From assembly GCF_002954615.1 (NCBI RefSeq), contig NZ_MSCJ01000001.1, positions 186,001-250,000 on the forward strand: a stretch of 64,000 nt of DNA, given 5' to 3'. Source of the stretch: Photobacterium angustum (GTDB lineage Bacteria > Pseudomonadota > Gammaproteobacteria > Enterobacterales > Vibrionaceae). The position numbers were made by a program, and so were the translations under genes. This document shows, one piece after another, positions 50,108-60,402 of the stretch. The notes under the pieces are model-generated. The model was not told the origin of the DNA, searched no databases, and was given only the letters and a program-made list of their open reading frames with translations. How positions within the stretch are numbered: the first letter of the stretch is position 1; every line of letters starts with the position of its first letter.

Positions 50108-52840
50108 ATGTCAGAGGTTACCGTTAAAACATTGGCGGAAGAAATTGGTACGCCAATTGACCGTTTACTTCAACAGCTCTCAGAGGCAGGTATTGCTAAG
50201 AAAGCTGATGAAAATGTAAGCCAAACCGAAAAGCAGGCGTTACTTAACCATCTCCAAAAAGAGCATGGAGGTAACAGCAATACTGACGGCGCTCCAAATC
50301 GTCTTACTTTGCAACGCAAGACACGCAGTACGCTTAGTGTGTCTGGTAGCGGCGGCAAGAACAAAAATGTTCAAGTAGAAGTGCGTAAAAAGCGCACTTA
50401 CGTAAAACGTTCAGCGTTGGAAGAGGAACAACGCGCAGCGGAAGAAGCTGTGAAGCGTGAAGCCGAAGAAGCCGCAAAACGTGAAGCGGAAGCTACTGCC
50501 AAAAAAGCAGCTGAAGAAGCTGCAAAACGTGAAGCTGAAGAAGCAGCTAAGCGTGCCAAAGAAGAGCAGAGTAAAGCAGAAGAATCTGCAAAACGAGAAG
50601 CGGAAGAAAAAGCAAAGCGAGACGCAGAGGAAAAGGCGAATCGTACCAAACAGGATAAGCGTAAAGCTGAAGAGAAAGCTTTACGCGCTGTTGCTGACAA
50701 ACAGGCTAAACTAGATGCTGAGGCACTACAGCGTCGTCTGGAAGAGGAAGCCAAGCGAAAAGCCGAAGAAGAAAGTCAGCGCCAGCTAGAAGAGGCTCGC
50801 AAGATGGCAGAACAGAATGAAAAGAACGGGGTAAAACCTGATCAAAACGTAAGTATGGAAAAATCTGATTACCATACAACGACATCAACTTACGCACGTG
50901 CTGCGGAAGATGAACAAGACCGCAAAGAAGAAACTTCTCGCCGTCGTAAGAAGAAAAAACCAGCTGCTAAGCAAGATGAGCGCGGTGGCCGTGGTGGCCG
51001 TAACCAACGTGGTCGCGGTAAACCTCAAATGAACAAGCCAAGCTCAATGCAACATGGCTTCGACAAAACAGCGCAAGTTGCTAAGCAAGACGTTGTTATT
51101 GGCGAAACAATTGTTGTTTCTGAACTTGCTAACAAGATGTCTGTAAAAGGCGTTGAAGTTATCAAGGTGATGATGAAGATGGGCGCTATGGCGACTATCA
51201 ACCAAGTTATCGACCAAGAAACAGCAGCACTTGTTGCTGAAGAAATGGGTCACAAAGTTGTTCTACGTAAAGAAAACGAGCTTGAAGAGTCAGTGCTTTC
51301 TGATCGTAACGCAGATGACCTAGCAAAAGTTTCTCGCGCTCCTGTTGTAACTATCATGGGTCACGTTGACCACGGTAAAACATCAACACTTGACTACATT
51401 CGTAAAGCGCACGTAGCTTCTGGCGAAGCGGGTGGTATTACTCAACACATCGGTGCATACCACGTTGAAACTGACAACGGCATGATCACTTTCCTTGATA
51501 CTCCTGGACACGCAGCGTTTACTGCTATGCGTGCTCGTGGTGCTCAAGCGACAGATATCGTTGTACTTGTGGTTGCAGCTGACGATGGTGTGATGCCACA
51601 AACAATCGAAGCAATCCAGCACGCGAAAGCGGCAGGTGTTCCTTTGATCGTTGCGGTAAACAAGATCGATAAAGAAGATGCTAACCCAGATAACGTTAAA
51701 AATGAGCTTGCTCAATACGACGTTATTCCTGAGGAGTGGGGCGGTGAGAACATGTTTGTTCACATCTCTGCGAAACAGGGTACAAACATCGAAGGCTTAC
51801 TAGAAGCTATTCTACTTCAGTCAGAAGTACTTGAACTAACAGCAGCCTCTGAAGGCATGGCTAAAGGTGTGGTTGTAGAATCACGTCTAGATAAAGGCCG
51901 TGGTCCTGTAGCGACTGTTCTTGTTCAAGAAGGTACGCTTCATAAGGGCGATATCGTTCTTTGTGGTCTAGAGTATGGTCGTGTTCGTGCGATGCGTAAC
52001 GAACTAGGTCAAGAAATCGAAGAAGCGGGTCCATCTATCCCTGTAGAGATCTTAGGTCTTTCAGGCGTACCAGCATCTGGTGACGAAGCGACTGTTGTAC
52101 GTGACGAGCGTAAAGCACGTGAAGTTGCACTTTACCGTCAAGGTAAATTCCGTGATGTTAAACTAGCTCGCCAGCAGAAAGCGAAACTAGAGAACATGTT
52201 CTCTAACATGACAGCTGGTGAAGTTGCAGAGCTTAACGTTGTGCTTAAGGCTGACGTTCAAGGTTCTGTAGAAGCTATCGCAGATTCTCTACGTAAACTT
52301 TCTACTGATGAAGTTAAAGTGAACATCGTAGGTTCTGGTGTTGGTGGTATTACTGAAACTGACGCAGTACTTGCAGCAGCTTCTAACGCTATCGTACTTG
52401 GTTTCAACGTTCGTGCTGATGCGTCTGCGCGTCGTACTATCGAAAATGAAAACCTAGACTTACGTTACTACTCAATCATTTACCAGCTAATTGACGAAGT
52501 TAAAGCGGCAATGGGCGGTATGCTTGCTCCTGAATTCAAGCAAGAGATCATTGGTCTTGCTGAAGTTCGTGACGTATTTAAGTCACCTAAGATCGGCGCA
52601 ATCGCGGGTTGTTTGGTAACTGAAGGTACTATCAAGCGTAACAACCCTATCCGTGTTCTACGTGATAACGTAGTAATCTACGAAGGTGAGCTTGAGTCAC
52701 TACGTCGCTTTAAAGATGACGTTAACGAAGTTAAGAACGGCTACGAATGTGGTATCGGCGTTAAGAACTACAATGATGTTCGCGTTGGTGACCAGATCGA
52801 AGTTTACGAAATTGTTGAAATTCAGCGTACTCTTGATTAA
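50108..52840 (+). CDS. infB: Translation initiation factor IF-2
   Basis: IF-2 is the GTPase that brings fMet-tRNA to the 30S subunit and promotes subunit joining. The 910 residues start with an IF2-N domain (about 1-55), followed by a long Lys/Glu/Ala/Arg-rich helical linker (about 95-240), a second IF2-N-type domain (about 330-380) and the GTPase core. GTPase motifs: GHVDHGKT (418-425), DTPGH, NKID. The C-terminal C2 fMet-tRNA-binding domain ends the protein. A UUCG-capped terminator follows. Confidence 0.97.
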   Translation: MSEVTVKTLAEEIGTPIDRLLQQLSEAGIAKKADENVSQTEKQALLNHLQKEHGGNSNTDGAPNRLTLQRKTRSTLSVSGSGGKNKNVQVEVRKKRTYVKRSALEEEQRAAEEAVKREAEEAAKREAEATAKKAAEEAAKREAEEAAKRAKEEQSKAEESAKREAEEKAKRDAEEKANRTKQDKRKAEEKALRAVADKQAKLDAEALQRRLEEEAKRKAEEESQRQLEEARKMAEQNEKNGVKPDQNVSMEKSDYHTTTSTYARAAEDEQDRKEETSRRRKKKKPAAKQDERGGRGGRNQRGRGKPQMNKPSSMQHGFDKTAQVAKQDVVIGETIVVSELANKMSVKGVEVIKVMMKMGAMATINQVIDQETAALVAEEMGHKVVLRKENELEESVLSDRNADDLAKVSRAPVVTIMGHVDHGKTSTLDYIRKAHVASGEAGGITQHIGAYHVETDNGMITFLDTPGHAAFTAMRARGAQATDIVVLVVAADDGVMPQTIEAIQHAKAAGVPLIVAVNKIDKEDANPDNVKNELAQYDVIPEEWGGENMFVHISAKQGTNIEGLLEAILLQSEVLELTAASEGMAKGVVVESRLDKGRGPVATVLVQEGTLHKGDIVLCGLEYGRVRAMRNELGQEIEEAGPSIPVEILGLSGVPASGDEATVVRDERKAREVALYRQGKFRDVKLARQQKAKLENMFSNMTAGEVAELNVVLKADVQGSVEAIADSLRKLSTDEVKVNIVGSGVGGITETDAVLAAASNAIVLGFNVRADASARRTIENENLDLRYYSIIYQLIDEVKAAMGGMLAPEFKQEIIGLAEVRDVFKSPKIGAIAGCLVTEGTIKRNNPIRVLRDNVVIYEGELESLRRFKDDVNEVKNGYECGIGVKNYNDVRVGDQIEVYEIVEIQRTLD
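50437..50800 (+). repeat. Degenerate tandem repeat in the infB linker
   Basis: The codons for [12 protein letters not shown] units (7-9 residues) repeat many times with small changes, producing a low-complexity purine-rich stretch. The protein consequence is a long charged single helix. Unit number may vary between strains. Confidence 0.6.
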
Positions 52841-52874
52841 TTATCAACGTCGCTAACTGATTCAACAACATGAT

Positions 52875-52905
52875 TATGGGGAGCTTCGGCTCCCCATTCT
52901 TTCAA
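52875..52905 (+). terminator. UUCG-capped terminator after infB
   Basis: ATGGGGAGC TTCG GCTCCCCAT followed by TCTTTC. The stem is very stable with the UUCG tetraloop, but the T-tract is interrupted; partial termination or mRNA protection is possible inside the operon. Confidence 0.7.
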
Positions 52906-52933
52906 GAGCCCTATTCTTAGAGAGAGCAACAAA

Positions 52934-53332
52934 ATGGCAAAAGAATTTAGCCGTACCCAACGTGTAGCACAGCAGCTACAAAAAGAATTAGCTGTAATTC
53001 TACAGCGTGAAATCAAAGATCCAGCGATCGCAATGACAACGATTTCAAGCGTTGATGTATCACGTGATATGAATTACGCCAAAATCTATGTGACGTTTTT
53101 CCCAATCGGTGAGCAAACTGCTGAAGGTAGCCTAGAAGCATTACGTGAAATGGCGCCTTACATTCGTTCACTATTAGGTAAAGAGATCCGTTTACGTGTA
53201 ACCCCTGAGCTGAACTTTATTTTTGATCAGTCTCTAACAGAAGGTATGCGTATTTCAAACCTAGTATCGAAAGCGGTACGTGACGATGAAGATCGTCGTG
53301 GTGATGAAGACGAAGAGAAAGGCGAGGAGTAA
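52934..53332 (+). CDS. rbfA: Ribosome-binding factor A
   Basis: RbfA binds the free 30S subunit and is needed for 16S 5'-end processing, especially in the cold. The 132-residue protein is a single KH-like domain. N-terminal [24 protein letters not shown] and the central [19 protein letters not shown] are typical (read in parts). The tail is acidic (DEDEEKGEE). It lies two bases before truB. Confidence 0.95.
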   Translation: MAKEFSRTQRVAQQLQKELAVILQREIKDPAIAMTTISSVDVSRDMNYAKIYVTFFPIGEQTAEGSLEALREMAPYIRSLLGKEIRLRVTPELNFIFDQSLTEGMRISNLVSKAVRDDEDRRGDEDEEKGEE

Positions 53333-53334
53333 GC

Positions 53335-54285
53335 ATGGCACGTCGTCGTAAAGGTCGCCCAATTAACGGTGTCATTTTAGTTGATAAGCCTACGGGAATT
53401 AGTTCAAACGATACCTTACAGAAAGTAAAACGTATCTTTTTTGCTCAAAAGGCGGGCCATACTGGTGCGCTTGATCCTTTGGCGACGGGTATGCTGCCCA
53501 TCTGTTTTGGTGAAGCAACAAAGTTCTCTCAGTTCTTGTTAGATTCTGATAAACGCTATCGTGTGATCGCAAAGCTGGGCGAACGTACAGATACTTCTGA
53601 TTCTGACGGTGAAGTGGTAGAAACACGTGATGTAAACGTTAATCGTGAGCAACTCGAAGCGTGTATTGATAAGTTCCGCGGTACAACTGATCAGATCCCA
53701 TCGATGTATTCTGCGCTGAAGTACAAAGGGCGTAAATTATACGAATATGCGCGTGAAGGCGTCGAGGTTCCTCGTGAATCACGAAAAATCACTGTTTATT
53801 CTGTTGATTTACTGCGTTTTGATAATGATGAAGTTGAAATGGAACTTCATGTATCAAAAGGTACTTATATTCGTACTATTGTTGATGATCTTGGCGAAAT
53901 GTTAGGTTGTGGTGCTCACGTCATTATGTTGCGTCGTACAGGCGTTTCTAACTTCCCGTACGAACGCATGGTTACTATTGAGCAGTTACAAGCGATGCTT
54001 GATGATGCAAAAGCCAATGAGATAGAGCCAGGCTCTGTGTTGGACGCCTTATTGCTACCAACCGATACTGCTGTACAAGATTTGCCTGAAGTGAATATCA
54101 GTGCTGAGATTGCGGTGCATGTGCTTAATGGTAATCCGGTATATGCTGACAATGTTCCTGCAAAAGGGACGTTAGTACGCATTTCTGTTGGTTCTGAGCG
54201 TGAGTTTATTGGTGTGGGTACTATCGATCTCAAAGGTATGCTAGCGCCAAAACGCGTGATGGCGAATGAACATCAGCAAGATTAA
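53335..54285 (+). CDS. truB: tRNA pseudouridine(55) synthase TruB
   Basis: TruB makes pseudouridine 55 in the T-loop of nearly all tRNAs. The 316 residues match E. coli. The N-terminal motif [14 protein letters not shown] and the catalytic D47 in [14 protein letters not shown] are present, along with [16 protein letters not shown] and [14 protein letters not shown]-terminal PUA-like part ends the protein. It begins two bases after rbfA (TAAGCATGG), implying coupled translation. Confidence 0.96.
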   Translation: MARRRKGRPINGVILVDKPTGISSNDTLQKVKRIFFAQKAGHTGALDPLATGMLPICFGEATKFSQFLLDSDKRYRVIAKLGERTDTSDSDGEVVETRDVNVNREQLEACIDKFRGTTDQIPSMYSALKYKGRKLYEYAREGVEVPRESRKITVYSVDLLRFDNDEVEMELHVSKGTYIRTIVDDLGEMLGCGAHVIMLRRTGVSNFPYERMVTIEQLQAMLDDAKANEIEPGSVLDALLLPTDTAVQDLPEVNISAEIAVHVLNGNPVYADNVPAKGTLVRISVGSEREFIGVGTIDLKGMLAPKRVMANEHQQD

Positions 54286-54300
54286 TTGACAATTGTAGAA

Positions 54301-54329
54301 GCATTCACTGCTTTGTTTTAAATGAATGC
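54301..54329 (+). promoter_or_regulatory. Hairpin after truB
   Basis: GCATTCA (54301-54307) pairs with TGAATGC (54323-54329) across a 15-nt loop. There is no T-tract, so it may be an mRNA 3' stabiliser or processing site. Confidence 0.35.
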
Positions 54330-54381
54330 AATTAAGACTTCTATTTATTGTTTATTATTGCCGTGGTTACTAATTATTCGC

Positions 54382-54410
54382 TTGTAGTTCTCTATATCGA
54401 TCAGTATAAT
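54382..54410 (+). promoter_or_regulatory. Promoter of rpsO
   Basis: A perfect TATAAT -10 (54405-54410) with a GC-rich discriminator (CCGCGG), 17 bp after a weak TTGTAG -35. The discriminator fits a stringently controlled ribosomal gene. The leader would be about 65 nt. Confidence 0.55.
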
Positions 54411-54482
54411 CCGCGGCTTGGGTGCCGGCTGAATCAGAGATTGGCGGCACAAATTAAAACATCTTTGTATTAGGAATGAGTT

Positions 54483-54752
54483 ATGTCTCTGAATGCAGAA
54501 ACTAAAGCAGCAATCGTTGCAGAATACGCACAATGTGAAAATGATACTGGTTCTCCTGAAGTTCAGGTTGCACTTTTAACAGCGCAAATCAACCACCTTC
54601 AAGGTCACTTTGCTAACCACAAACACGACCACCACAGCCGTCGCGGTCTGCTACGTATGGTTTCTCGTCGTCGTAAGCTTCTAGATTACCTAAAAGGTAA
54701 GAACCTAGATCGTTACCAAGACCTAATCAAGCGTCTAGGCCTACGTCGCTAA
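54483..54752 (+). CDS. rpsO: 30S ribosomal protein S15
   Basis: S15 binds the central domain of 16S rRNA and helps form bridge B4. The 89 residues match E. coli: [56 protein letters not shown] in parts. In E. coli S15 represses its own translation through a leader pseudoknot. I did not try to fold the leader here. It precedes pnp, as in E. coli. Confidence 0.97.
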   Translation: MSLNAETKAAIVAEYAQCENDTGSPEVQVALLTAQINHLQGHFANHKHDHHSRRGLLRMVSRRRKLLDYLKGKNLDRYQDLIKRLGLRR

Positions 54753-54760
54753 GATTGCTT

Positions 54761-54796
54761 TTAGAAAGGAGCCTAATGGCTCCTTTCTTTTTGTTT
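54761..54796 (+). terminator. Intrinsic terminator after rpsO
   Basis: GAAAGGAGCC TAAT GGCTCCTTTC followed by TTTTTG. Confidence 0.88.
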
Positions 54797-55141
54797 TAAA
54801 AAAGATAATACATACCGCAGTTTATATTTTTCCTTCTGTTATTTTCCTCAATTTCGTCTACTATCTGTACCGAAGTTAATCTTATGTTTGTTGTATGCAT
54901 GCTAAGGCAGGAATATGATGGATAAAAAGAGATGCTGTAGTTAATCCCATTTTTATGTATCACGAGTCGTTTTCGTCGACCTTTAGGTCGCGGCTAATAA
55001 AATACCTCATCATGATGAGATATTTCCTTAGTCGCGATACGTGAAATTACATGAAAGTGAATATCATCACATGACGCTGTTGTTTGTCTTAGTTATAATT
55101 AGCAGGCAAATAGAAAGCGGAATATATTTAAGGAAATTCAC
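54797..55141. other. rpsO-pnp spacer and pnp leader
   Basis: About 345 bp without a gene. The first half (54797-54950) is AT-rich with no clear signal. The second half contains the structured pnp leader (54958-55046), and AAGGA before the GTG start of pnp. Confidence 0.6.
54958..55046 (+). promoter_or_regulatory. pnp leader with RNase III-type double hairpin
   Basis: A short hairpin CGACC TTTA GGTCG (54977-54990) is followed by a long stem. Its lower arms GCGGCTAA/TTAGTCGC (54990-54997 and 55028-55035) have one G-T pair, and its upper arms AAATACCTCAT/ATGAGATATTT have one mismatch and a CATG loop. TCACG/CGTGA may close the whole element. In E. coli, RNase III cuts such a pnp leader stem and PNPase then represses its own mRNA. 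Confidence 0.7.
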
Positions 55142-57268
55142 GTGAATCCTATCGTAAAGACTTTCCAGTACGGTAACCACACGGTTACTCTAGAAACTGG
55201 TGTTATGGCACGTCAAGCGACTGCTGCAGTAATGGTTAGCATGGACGACACTTCTGTGTTCGTTTCTGTTGTTGGTAAGAAAACAGCAGTAGAAGGTCAA
55301 GACTTCTTCCCACTAACAGTGAACTACCAAGAGCGTACTTACGCTGCTGGTAAAATCCCTGGTGGTTTCTTCAAGCGCGAAGGTCGCCCTTCTGAAGGCG
55401 AAACTCTAACTGCACGTCTAATTGACCGTCCAATCCGCCCACTATTCCCTGACGATTTCAAAAACGAAGTTCAAGTTATCGCTACTGTGGTTTCTGTTAA
55501 CCCTGCAGTAAGCCCTGACATCGTAACTATGATCGGTACATCTGCAGCACTTGCTATTTCTGGTATTCCATTTAATGGTCCTATCGGTGCGGCACGTGTT
55601 GGTTACATCAACGATCAATTCGTACTTAACCCAAGTAATGTTGAGCTAGAAGAAAGCCGTCTAGATCTTGTTGTTGCTGGTACGAAAGATGCTGTACTAA
55701 TGGTTGAGTCAGAAGCTGACCGTCTATCTGAAGAGCAAATGCTACAAGCTGTTGTATTTGGTCATGACCAACAACAAGTTGCTATCAATGCAATCAACGA
55801 GTTTGCTGCTGAAGTGGCAACGCCAGCTTGGGATTGGGTTGCTCCTCAAGAGAACACAGCACTTAAAAATAAGATCGCAGAGCTTGCTGAAGCTAAGCTT
55901 GTTGATGCTTACCAAATCACTGAGAAAATGGCTCGTTACGACCGCATTCATGAGATTGCTGGTGAAGTTAACGATGCAATTCTTGCTGAAGATGCAGAAG
56001 CAAATACAAAAGAAATCCACACTATCTTCCACGATCTAGAGAAGACAGTTGTACGTGGTCGCATTATTGCGGGTAATCCACGTATTGATGGTCGTGAAAA
56101 AGACATGGTTCGTGCGTTAGATGTACGTACTGGTGTACTTCCACGTACTCACGGTTCTTCACTATTTACTCGTGGTGAAACTCAGGCACTTGTTACTGCA
56201 ACATTGGGTACACAACGTGACGCACAGATCATCGATGGTCTAACTGGTGAGACGAAAGATCACTTCCTACTACACTACAACTTCCCTCCATACTGTGTAG
56301 GTGAGACTGGTTTTGTAGGTTCGCCTAAGCGTCGTGAAATTGGTCACGGTAAACTGGCTAAGCGTGGTATTGCTGCTGTAATGCCATCTGTAGACGAATT
56401 CCCATACACAGTACGTGTAGTATCAGAAATCACTGAATCTAACGGTTCATCTTCAATGGCTTCTGTATGTGGTACGTCTCTTGCTCTTATGGACGCTGGT
56501 GTGCCAATTAAAGCGTCTGTTGCAGGTATCGCAATGGGTCTTGTTAAAGAAGGCGACGATTTCGTTGTTCTTTCTGACATCCTTGGTGACGAAGACCACC
56601 TAGGTGATATGGACTTTAAAGTAGCAGGTACTGATGACGGTATTACTGCACTTCAAATGGATATCAAGATCGAAGGTATCACTAAAGAGATCATGCAGAT
56701 TGCTCTTAACCAAGCTAAAGGCGCGCGTAAGCACATCCTTAGCGTAATGGATAACGCAATCAATACTCCACGTGAAGATATCTCTCAGTTCGCTCCTCGT
56801 ATCCATACGATGAAGATCAACCCTGAGAAGATCAAAGATGTTATCGGTAAAGGTGGTGCTGTTATTCGTGCACTTACTGAAGAAACTGGTACTACAATCG
56901 AGATCGAAGATGATGGCACAGTGAAGATCGCTGCGACTGAAGGTACTGCTGCGAAAGAAGCAATCCGTCGTATCGAAGAAATCACAGCTGACGTTGAAGT
57001 AGGTCGTATCTACACAGGTAAAGTAATGCGTATCGTTGATTTCGGTGCGTTTGTATCTGTGATTGGTACTAAAGAAGGTCTAGTACACATTTCTCAAATC
57101 TCACAAGATCGTGTAGAGAAAGTGTCTGACTACCTACAAATGGGTCAAGAAGTTCAAGTTAAAGTGCTAGAAATCGACCGTCAAGGCCGTATCCGTCTAA
57201 GCATGAAAGAAGCAGTTGAAACACCAGCTGCTGAAGCGCCAGCTCAAAACGAACAGCCTCAAGGCTAA
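55142..57268 (+). CDS. pnp: Polynucleotide phosphorylase
   Basis: PNPase is a trimeric 3'->5' phosphorolytic exonuclease of the RNA degradosome. The 708 residues match E. coli (711). The start is GTG 55142, giving [11 protein letters not shown]. Two RNase PH domains (about 1-140 and 310-540, with [10 protein letters not shown] and [10 protein letters not shown]) flank a helical domain. KH ([15 protein letters not shown]) and S1 (about 620-690, [13 protein letters not shown]) RNA-binding domains follow. The short tail is Ala/Pro/Gln-rich. Confidence 0.97.
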   Translation: MNPIVKTFQYGNHTVTLETGVMARQATAAVMVSMDDTSVFVSVVGKKTAVEGQDFFPLTVNYQERTYAAGKIPGGFFKREGRPSEGETLTARLIDRPIRPLFPDDFKNEVQVIATVVSVNPAVSPDIVTMIGTSAALAISGIPFNGPIGAARVGYINDQFVLNPSNVELEESRLDLVVAGTKDAVLMVESEADRLSEEQMLQAVVFGHDQQQVAINAINEFAAEVATPAWDWVAPQENTALKNKIAELAEAKLVDAYQITEKMARYDRIHEIAGEVNDAILAEDAEANTKEIHTIFHDLEKTVVRGRIIAGNPRIDGREKDMVRALDVRTGVLPRTHGSSLFTRGETQALVTATLGTQRDAQIIDGLTGETKDHFLLHYNFPPYCVGETGFVGSPKRREIGHGKLAKRGIAAVMPSVDEFPYTVRVVSEITESNGSSSMASVCGTSLALMDAGVPIKASVAGIAMGLVKEGDDFVVLSDILGDEDHLGDMDFKVAGTDDGITALQMDIKIEGITKEIMQIALNQAKGARKHILSVMDNAINTPREDISQFAPRIHTMKINPEKIKDVIGKGGAVIRALTEETGTTIEIEDDGTVKIAATEGTAAKEAIRRIEEITADVEVGRIYTGKVMRIVDFGAFVSVIGTKEGLVHISQISQDRVEKVSDYLQMGQEVQVKVLEIDRQGRIRLSMKEAVETPAAEAPAQNEQPQG

Positions 57269-57289
57269 GTTTTTTGCTAAAAGCATGAT

Positions 57290-57316
57290 ATAAAGGGGCT
57301 ATCTAGCCCCTTTTTG
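57290..57316 (+). terminator. Intrinsic terminator after pnp
   Basis: AAAGGGGCT ATCT AGCCCCTTT followed by more T. Confidence 0.88.
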
Positions 57317-57399
57317 TTATCTAAAAAACATCATGCAGTGTTCTATGGTGTAGAGTAATACAATAGGACTGTGATTATTAAGCCTTAGGGAGAAGTGCT

Positions 57400-58320
57400 T
57401 TGATAGCAACTCGCTTTAAATTTGCCGTTATGACTGTAGCTATGATGCTAACAGGCTGTTCGGCTATGCCAACAAAGTGGACTCATCCACCGATGGCTAT
57501 TCCATTCCAGCCAACTTTACAGCAGCAAATTCAATTAGCTCGCATTGATCAAATTTTGCAGCGAGACGATATTCCACAGGCAACATTAGCGAAAATATAT
57601 TACGAGCGTGGGCTAGTTAATGACAGCTTAGGGTTACGTGATTTAGCGCGATTAGATTTTAATAAATCTCTCACTTTAGAGCCGAACCAACCCGATTTAT
57701 ATAATGTGTTAGGGGTCTATTTTACCCAAATGGCACATTTTGATGCAGCTTATGAAGCGTTTGATTCTACCTTAGAGTTAGCACCTAACCATCTTTATGC
57801 TCAACGTAATCGCGGTATTGCCCTGTACTACGGTGAGCGCTATGAATTAGCGAATCAAGATCTTTTGCCTCATTACGAACAGGATCATAATGATCCGTAT
57901 CGCGTGATCTGGCTATACCTTAATGATGTTGAATTAAGCCCAGAGAAAGCTCAAGCTCAATTAAAACAGCGCTATGATGCCAGTGATAAAAAAGCGTGGG
58001 GATGGCAATTGGTACGTCTGTTTTTAGGGCAAATTACAGAGCGAGAATTACTCAGTGATATTGCACAGCAGAGCGAAAATAACGATCAACTTGCTGAACA
58101 TTTAACAGAAGCGTATTTTTATCTCGGTAAGCTACATCAGAACAATCAGGATTATTCTACTGCGGTAATGCTCTATAAATTGGCGTTAGCGGGGAATGTG
58201 TATGAGTTTATCGAACACCGATTGTCGCTCCTTGAGCTCAGTCGATTATACTCTGCGTATCAAGATCAATCCCCTGATACACAAAATGAAGAAACCGTCC
58301 CAGTAGTCCCTGGGGGATAA
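57400..58320 (+). CDS. nlpI: Lipoprotein NlpI (TTG start)
   Basis: NlpI is an outer-membrane lipoprotein scaffold with TPR repeats that binds peptidoglycan hydrolases and the protease Prc. The 306-residue precursor starts at TTG 57400 with GGGAGAAG upstream. The signal peptide ends in lipobox LTGC with lipidated C20. TPR-type helices run over about 60-165 (AKIYYERGLVNDSLGLRDLA, LYNVLGVYFTQMAHFDAAYEAF in parts). The C-terminal ~15 residues are low in complexity. pnp-nlpI is the E. coli order. Confidence 0.93.
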   Translation: MIATRFKFAVMTVAMMLTGCSAMPTKWTHPPMAIPFQPTLQQQIQLARIDQILQRDDIPQATLAKIYYERGLVNDSLGLRDLARLDFNKSLTLEPNQPDLYNVLGVYFTQMAHFDAAYEAFDSTLELAPNHLYAQRNRGIALYYGERYELANQDLLPHYEQDHNDPYRVIWLYLNDVELSPEKAQAQLKQRYDASDKKAWGWQLVRLFLGQITERELLSDIAQQSENNDQLAEHLTEAYFYLGKLHQNNQDYSTAVMLYKLALAGNVYEFIEHRLSLLELSRLYSAYQDQSPDTQNEETVPVVPGG

Positions 58321-58351
58321 AAAGAAAAGCCGCATTAGCGGCTTTTCTTAT
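58320..58351. terminator. Bidirectional terminator between nlpI and ubiV
   Basis: AAGAAAAGCCGC ATTA GCGGCTTTTCTT. Confidence 0.88.
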
Positions 58352-58359
58352 TTAAATAA

Positions 58360-59238
58360 TTACTCGCTGATGTTCAATCCAGCTAAGCTATGCCAATAAC
58401 CATTACATTGATGGCTATCCTCTAGTTGATGACGAGTTGCACTTTGTTCATTAGCACGGAAATCATCCACTAAAGATAATGTATCAAGACCCAGTGGACT
58501 TAAACGCACGACATCAACGATATCAGCCATACCCTTAAGATCGTTTATTAGGTTATAGCAGAAGCCTGATTGAGTCTGAATACCATTTAGGGTAAAGACT
58601 TTTTGGTTTTCTTGGCTATTGACCGTTATCCCTTGTGGATACTTGATACAGCAGGTTTCACAGTCATCTTTGGCGCGATTTTCTGCGCGAGCGGTAAAGC
58701 AACGGGCAGAATACGCTAACGGTAGATAGCCATAGCTAAACACTTCCGTTTCAAATTTATTGCGAATGCCAAGTTTTTCACATTCAATTAAGGTGTTATT
58801 TAACCATTCACGTGATAACTCAACTGGCATACACCAGCGGGTCATACCTTGTTTTAAAAACAGGTTTAATGTTTGGGCGTTATAACAGTTAACCGCAGGA
58901 CCAACGACAAAAGGAATTTTTGCTTCAGAGGCTAATTGAATCGCAGAGACGTCGTTAGCTTCAATGATAAAATCACCATTATCGATGTACTTTTTCATGA
59001 TGTTCACTTCGCTTGGCGCTTCGAGTAGCGCCATTGTCGATAGCACGACTTGTTTTCCACTATCGGCAATATCTTTCGCGATATCTAACCATTGTGCAGG
59101 CTTTAGCTCACGACGTTTTGAACACACACTTTCGCCTAAATAAATGATATCAACATTGCTGCTTTTTGCTTGTTGGTAAAACGCTTCAACATCATTTTTA
59201 GGCCAGAAGTAAAGTAATGGGCCAAGAGAATATTTCAT
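58360..59238 (-). CDS. ubiV: O2-independent ubiquinone biosynthesis protein UbiV
   Basis: UbiV and UbiU form an iron-sulfur heterodimer that hydroxylates the ubiquinone ring without O2, with UbiT as partner. ATG 59238 gives MKYSLGPLLYFWP and 292 residues, the E. coli length; the open frame extends to 59319, inside ubiU, without support. It is a U32-peptidase-family fold. The cluster cysteines are present: C39 (GESVCSKRR) and the C-terminal group ARCFTARA / DDCETCCIKYP. It overlaps no neighbour and starts 10 nt after ubiU. Confidence 0.94.
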   Translation of the reverse strand: MKYSLGPLLYFWPKNDVEAFYQQAKSSNVDIIYLGESVCSKRRELKPAQWLDIAKDIADSGKQVVLSTMALLEAPSEVNIMKKYIDNGDFIIEANDVSAIQLASEAKIPFVVGPAVNCYNAQTLNLFLKQGMTRWCMPVELSREWLNNTLIECEKLGIRNKFETEVFSYGYLPLAYSARCFTARAENRAKDDCETCCIKYPQGITVNSQENQKVFTLNGIQTQSGFCYNLINDLKGMADIVDVVRLSPLGLDTLSLVDDFRANEQSATRHQLEDSHQCNGYWHSLAGLNISE

Positions 59239-59248
59239 GGTTTGGCTC

Positions 59249-60256
59249 CTATTGCCATTTACGGTGATAAGCACCGAGTGTGGTTTGTTTACCTTCTGAT
59301 ACATTACCAAGACATGCATTCCAAGCTGGATTTACTTGGTAGCCTTCTGGGTTAGCTAAATAGTGATCAATCGCTGCACGCCATGTACGGGTGACCTGTT
59401 CAACATAAGCAGGACTACGCTGACGACCTTCAATTTTTACTGATGCAATATTAGCTTTAAATAGCTCAGGAAGAATCTCAAGGGTATTTAGGCTCGTTGG
59501 CTCTTCAAGGGCATGATAGCGTTTGTTCTCACCATCGATGTTGATATCAAAGCGACCTTTACAAAGTGTAGGGTAGCCAGCGTTTTCACCATGGCCATAG
59601 CGGTCAATAAGTACTTCGTTTAAGCGAGACTCCAAGCCTTGTGGCGTTTCTTGCCAACGGACAAATTTGGCTGGTGAACAAGCGCCTACAGTATTAGGGG
59701 ATTCACCGGTCATGTAAGACGATAAGTAGCAACGTCCTTCTGACATAATACATAGGCTACCAAAAGCAAAGACTTCAAGCTCCATATCCGTATTACGTGC
59801 CAGCTGTTTTACTTGGTGAATAGATAAAACGCGTGGTAATACGACGCGTTTTATATTGAAATTTTGTTTATAAAAATCAATGGCTGCAGTGTTAGTTGCT
59901 GAAGCTTGTACTGATAGGTGAAGTTCTAAATCTGGATACGTCGTAGCGGCATATTCAAGCACTGCAATATCAGCGACAATCAGCGCATCAACCCCCATAG
60001 CAGCTGCATTATCTACCGCTTTTGTCCAGCGGTTGAAACCATCGGGATGGGCAAAGGTGTTGAGTGCAACATGTAATTTACGGTCGTGATCTTTTACGTA
60101 CTGTACGGCTTTTTCGAGTTTACGGCCTGTAAAGTTTAAACCGGCAAAATGGCGGGCGTTAGTATCATCCTTGAAACCGATATAAACGGCATCTGCACCA
60201 TTATCAATTGCGGTTTTTAAGGCTGGAAGGTTACCAGCGGGGCAGAGAAGCTCCAT
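59249..60256 (-). CDS. ubiU: O2-independent ubiquinone biosynthesis protein UbiU
   Basis: UbiU is the partner of UbiV in anaerobic hydroxylation of the ubiquinone precursor. The 335 residues of this U32-family protein begin MELLCPAGNLPALKTAID. The four cluster cysteines are visible in FGSLCIMSEGRCYLSS, GACSPAKF and TLCKGRFDI. The U32 signature ASVKIEGRQRSPAYV is present. It lies upstream of ubiV with 10 nt between them, one transcription unit. I found no convincing FNR box in the 145 bp upstream. Confidence 0.95.
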   Translation of the reverse strand: MELLCPAGNLPALKTAIDNGADAVYIGFKDDTNARHFAGLNFTGRKLEKAVQYVKDHDRKLHVALNTFAHPDGFNRWTKAVDNAAAMGVDALIVADIAVLEYAATTYPDLELHLSVQASATNTAAIDFYKQNFNIKRVVLPRVLSIHQVKQLARNTDMELEVFAFGSLCIMSEGRCYLSSYMTGESPNTVGACSPAKFVRWQETPQGLESRLNEVLIDRYGHGENAGYPTLCKGRFDINIDGENKRYHALEEPTSLNTLEILPELFKANIASVKIEGRQRSPAYVEQVTRTWRAAIDHYLANPEGYQVNPAWNACLGNVSEGKQTTLGAYHRKWQ

Positions 60257-60357
60257 TATTTTTTATCATCCAGTCTTTGAATAAAATTATGACCTTTGAT
60301 ACTAAAATTCTTTATCTTATGGTGCTTTGATTTTAGGCAGGTTTTCGTTGTTTTTAT

Positions 60358-60389
60358 TAATAAAAAGGAGCCTTATCGCTCCTTTTTTG
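60358..60389 (-). terminator. Terminator after the GGDEF-EAL gene
   Basis: AAAAAGGAGC CTTATC GCTCCTTTTT with T-tracts both ways. It separates the GGDEF-EAL gene from ubiU on the minus strand, so ubiUV must have its own promoter downstream of it. Confidence 0.82.
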
Positions 60390-60402
60390 TGGTGTTTTTG
60401 AC

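Noticed and set aside
50398-50754. 118-codon minus-strand open frame opposite the infB linker
   Set aside because: Low-complexity Ser/Ala/Arg product caused by the repetitive Lys/Glu/Ala codons of infB.
60257-60402. FNR box before ubiUV
   Set aside because: Isolated TTGAT halves occur, but no TTGATNNNNATCAA dyad.
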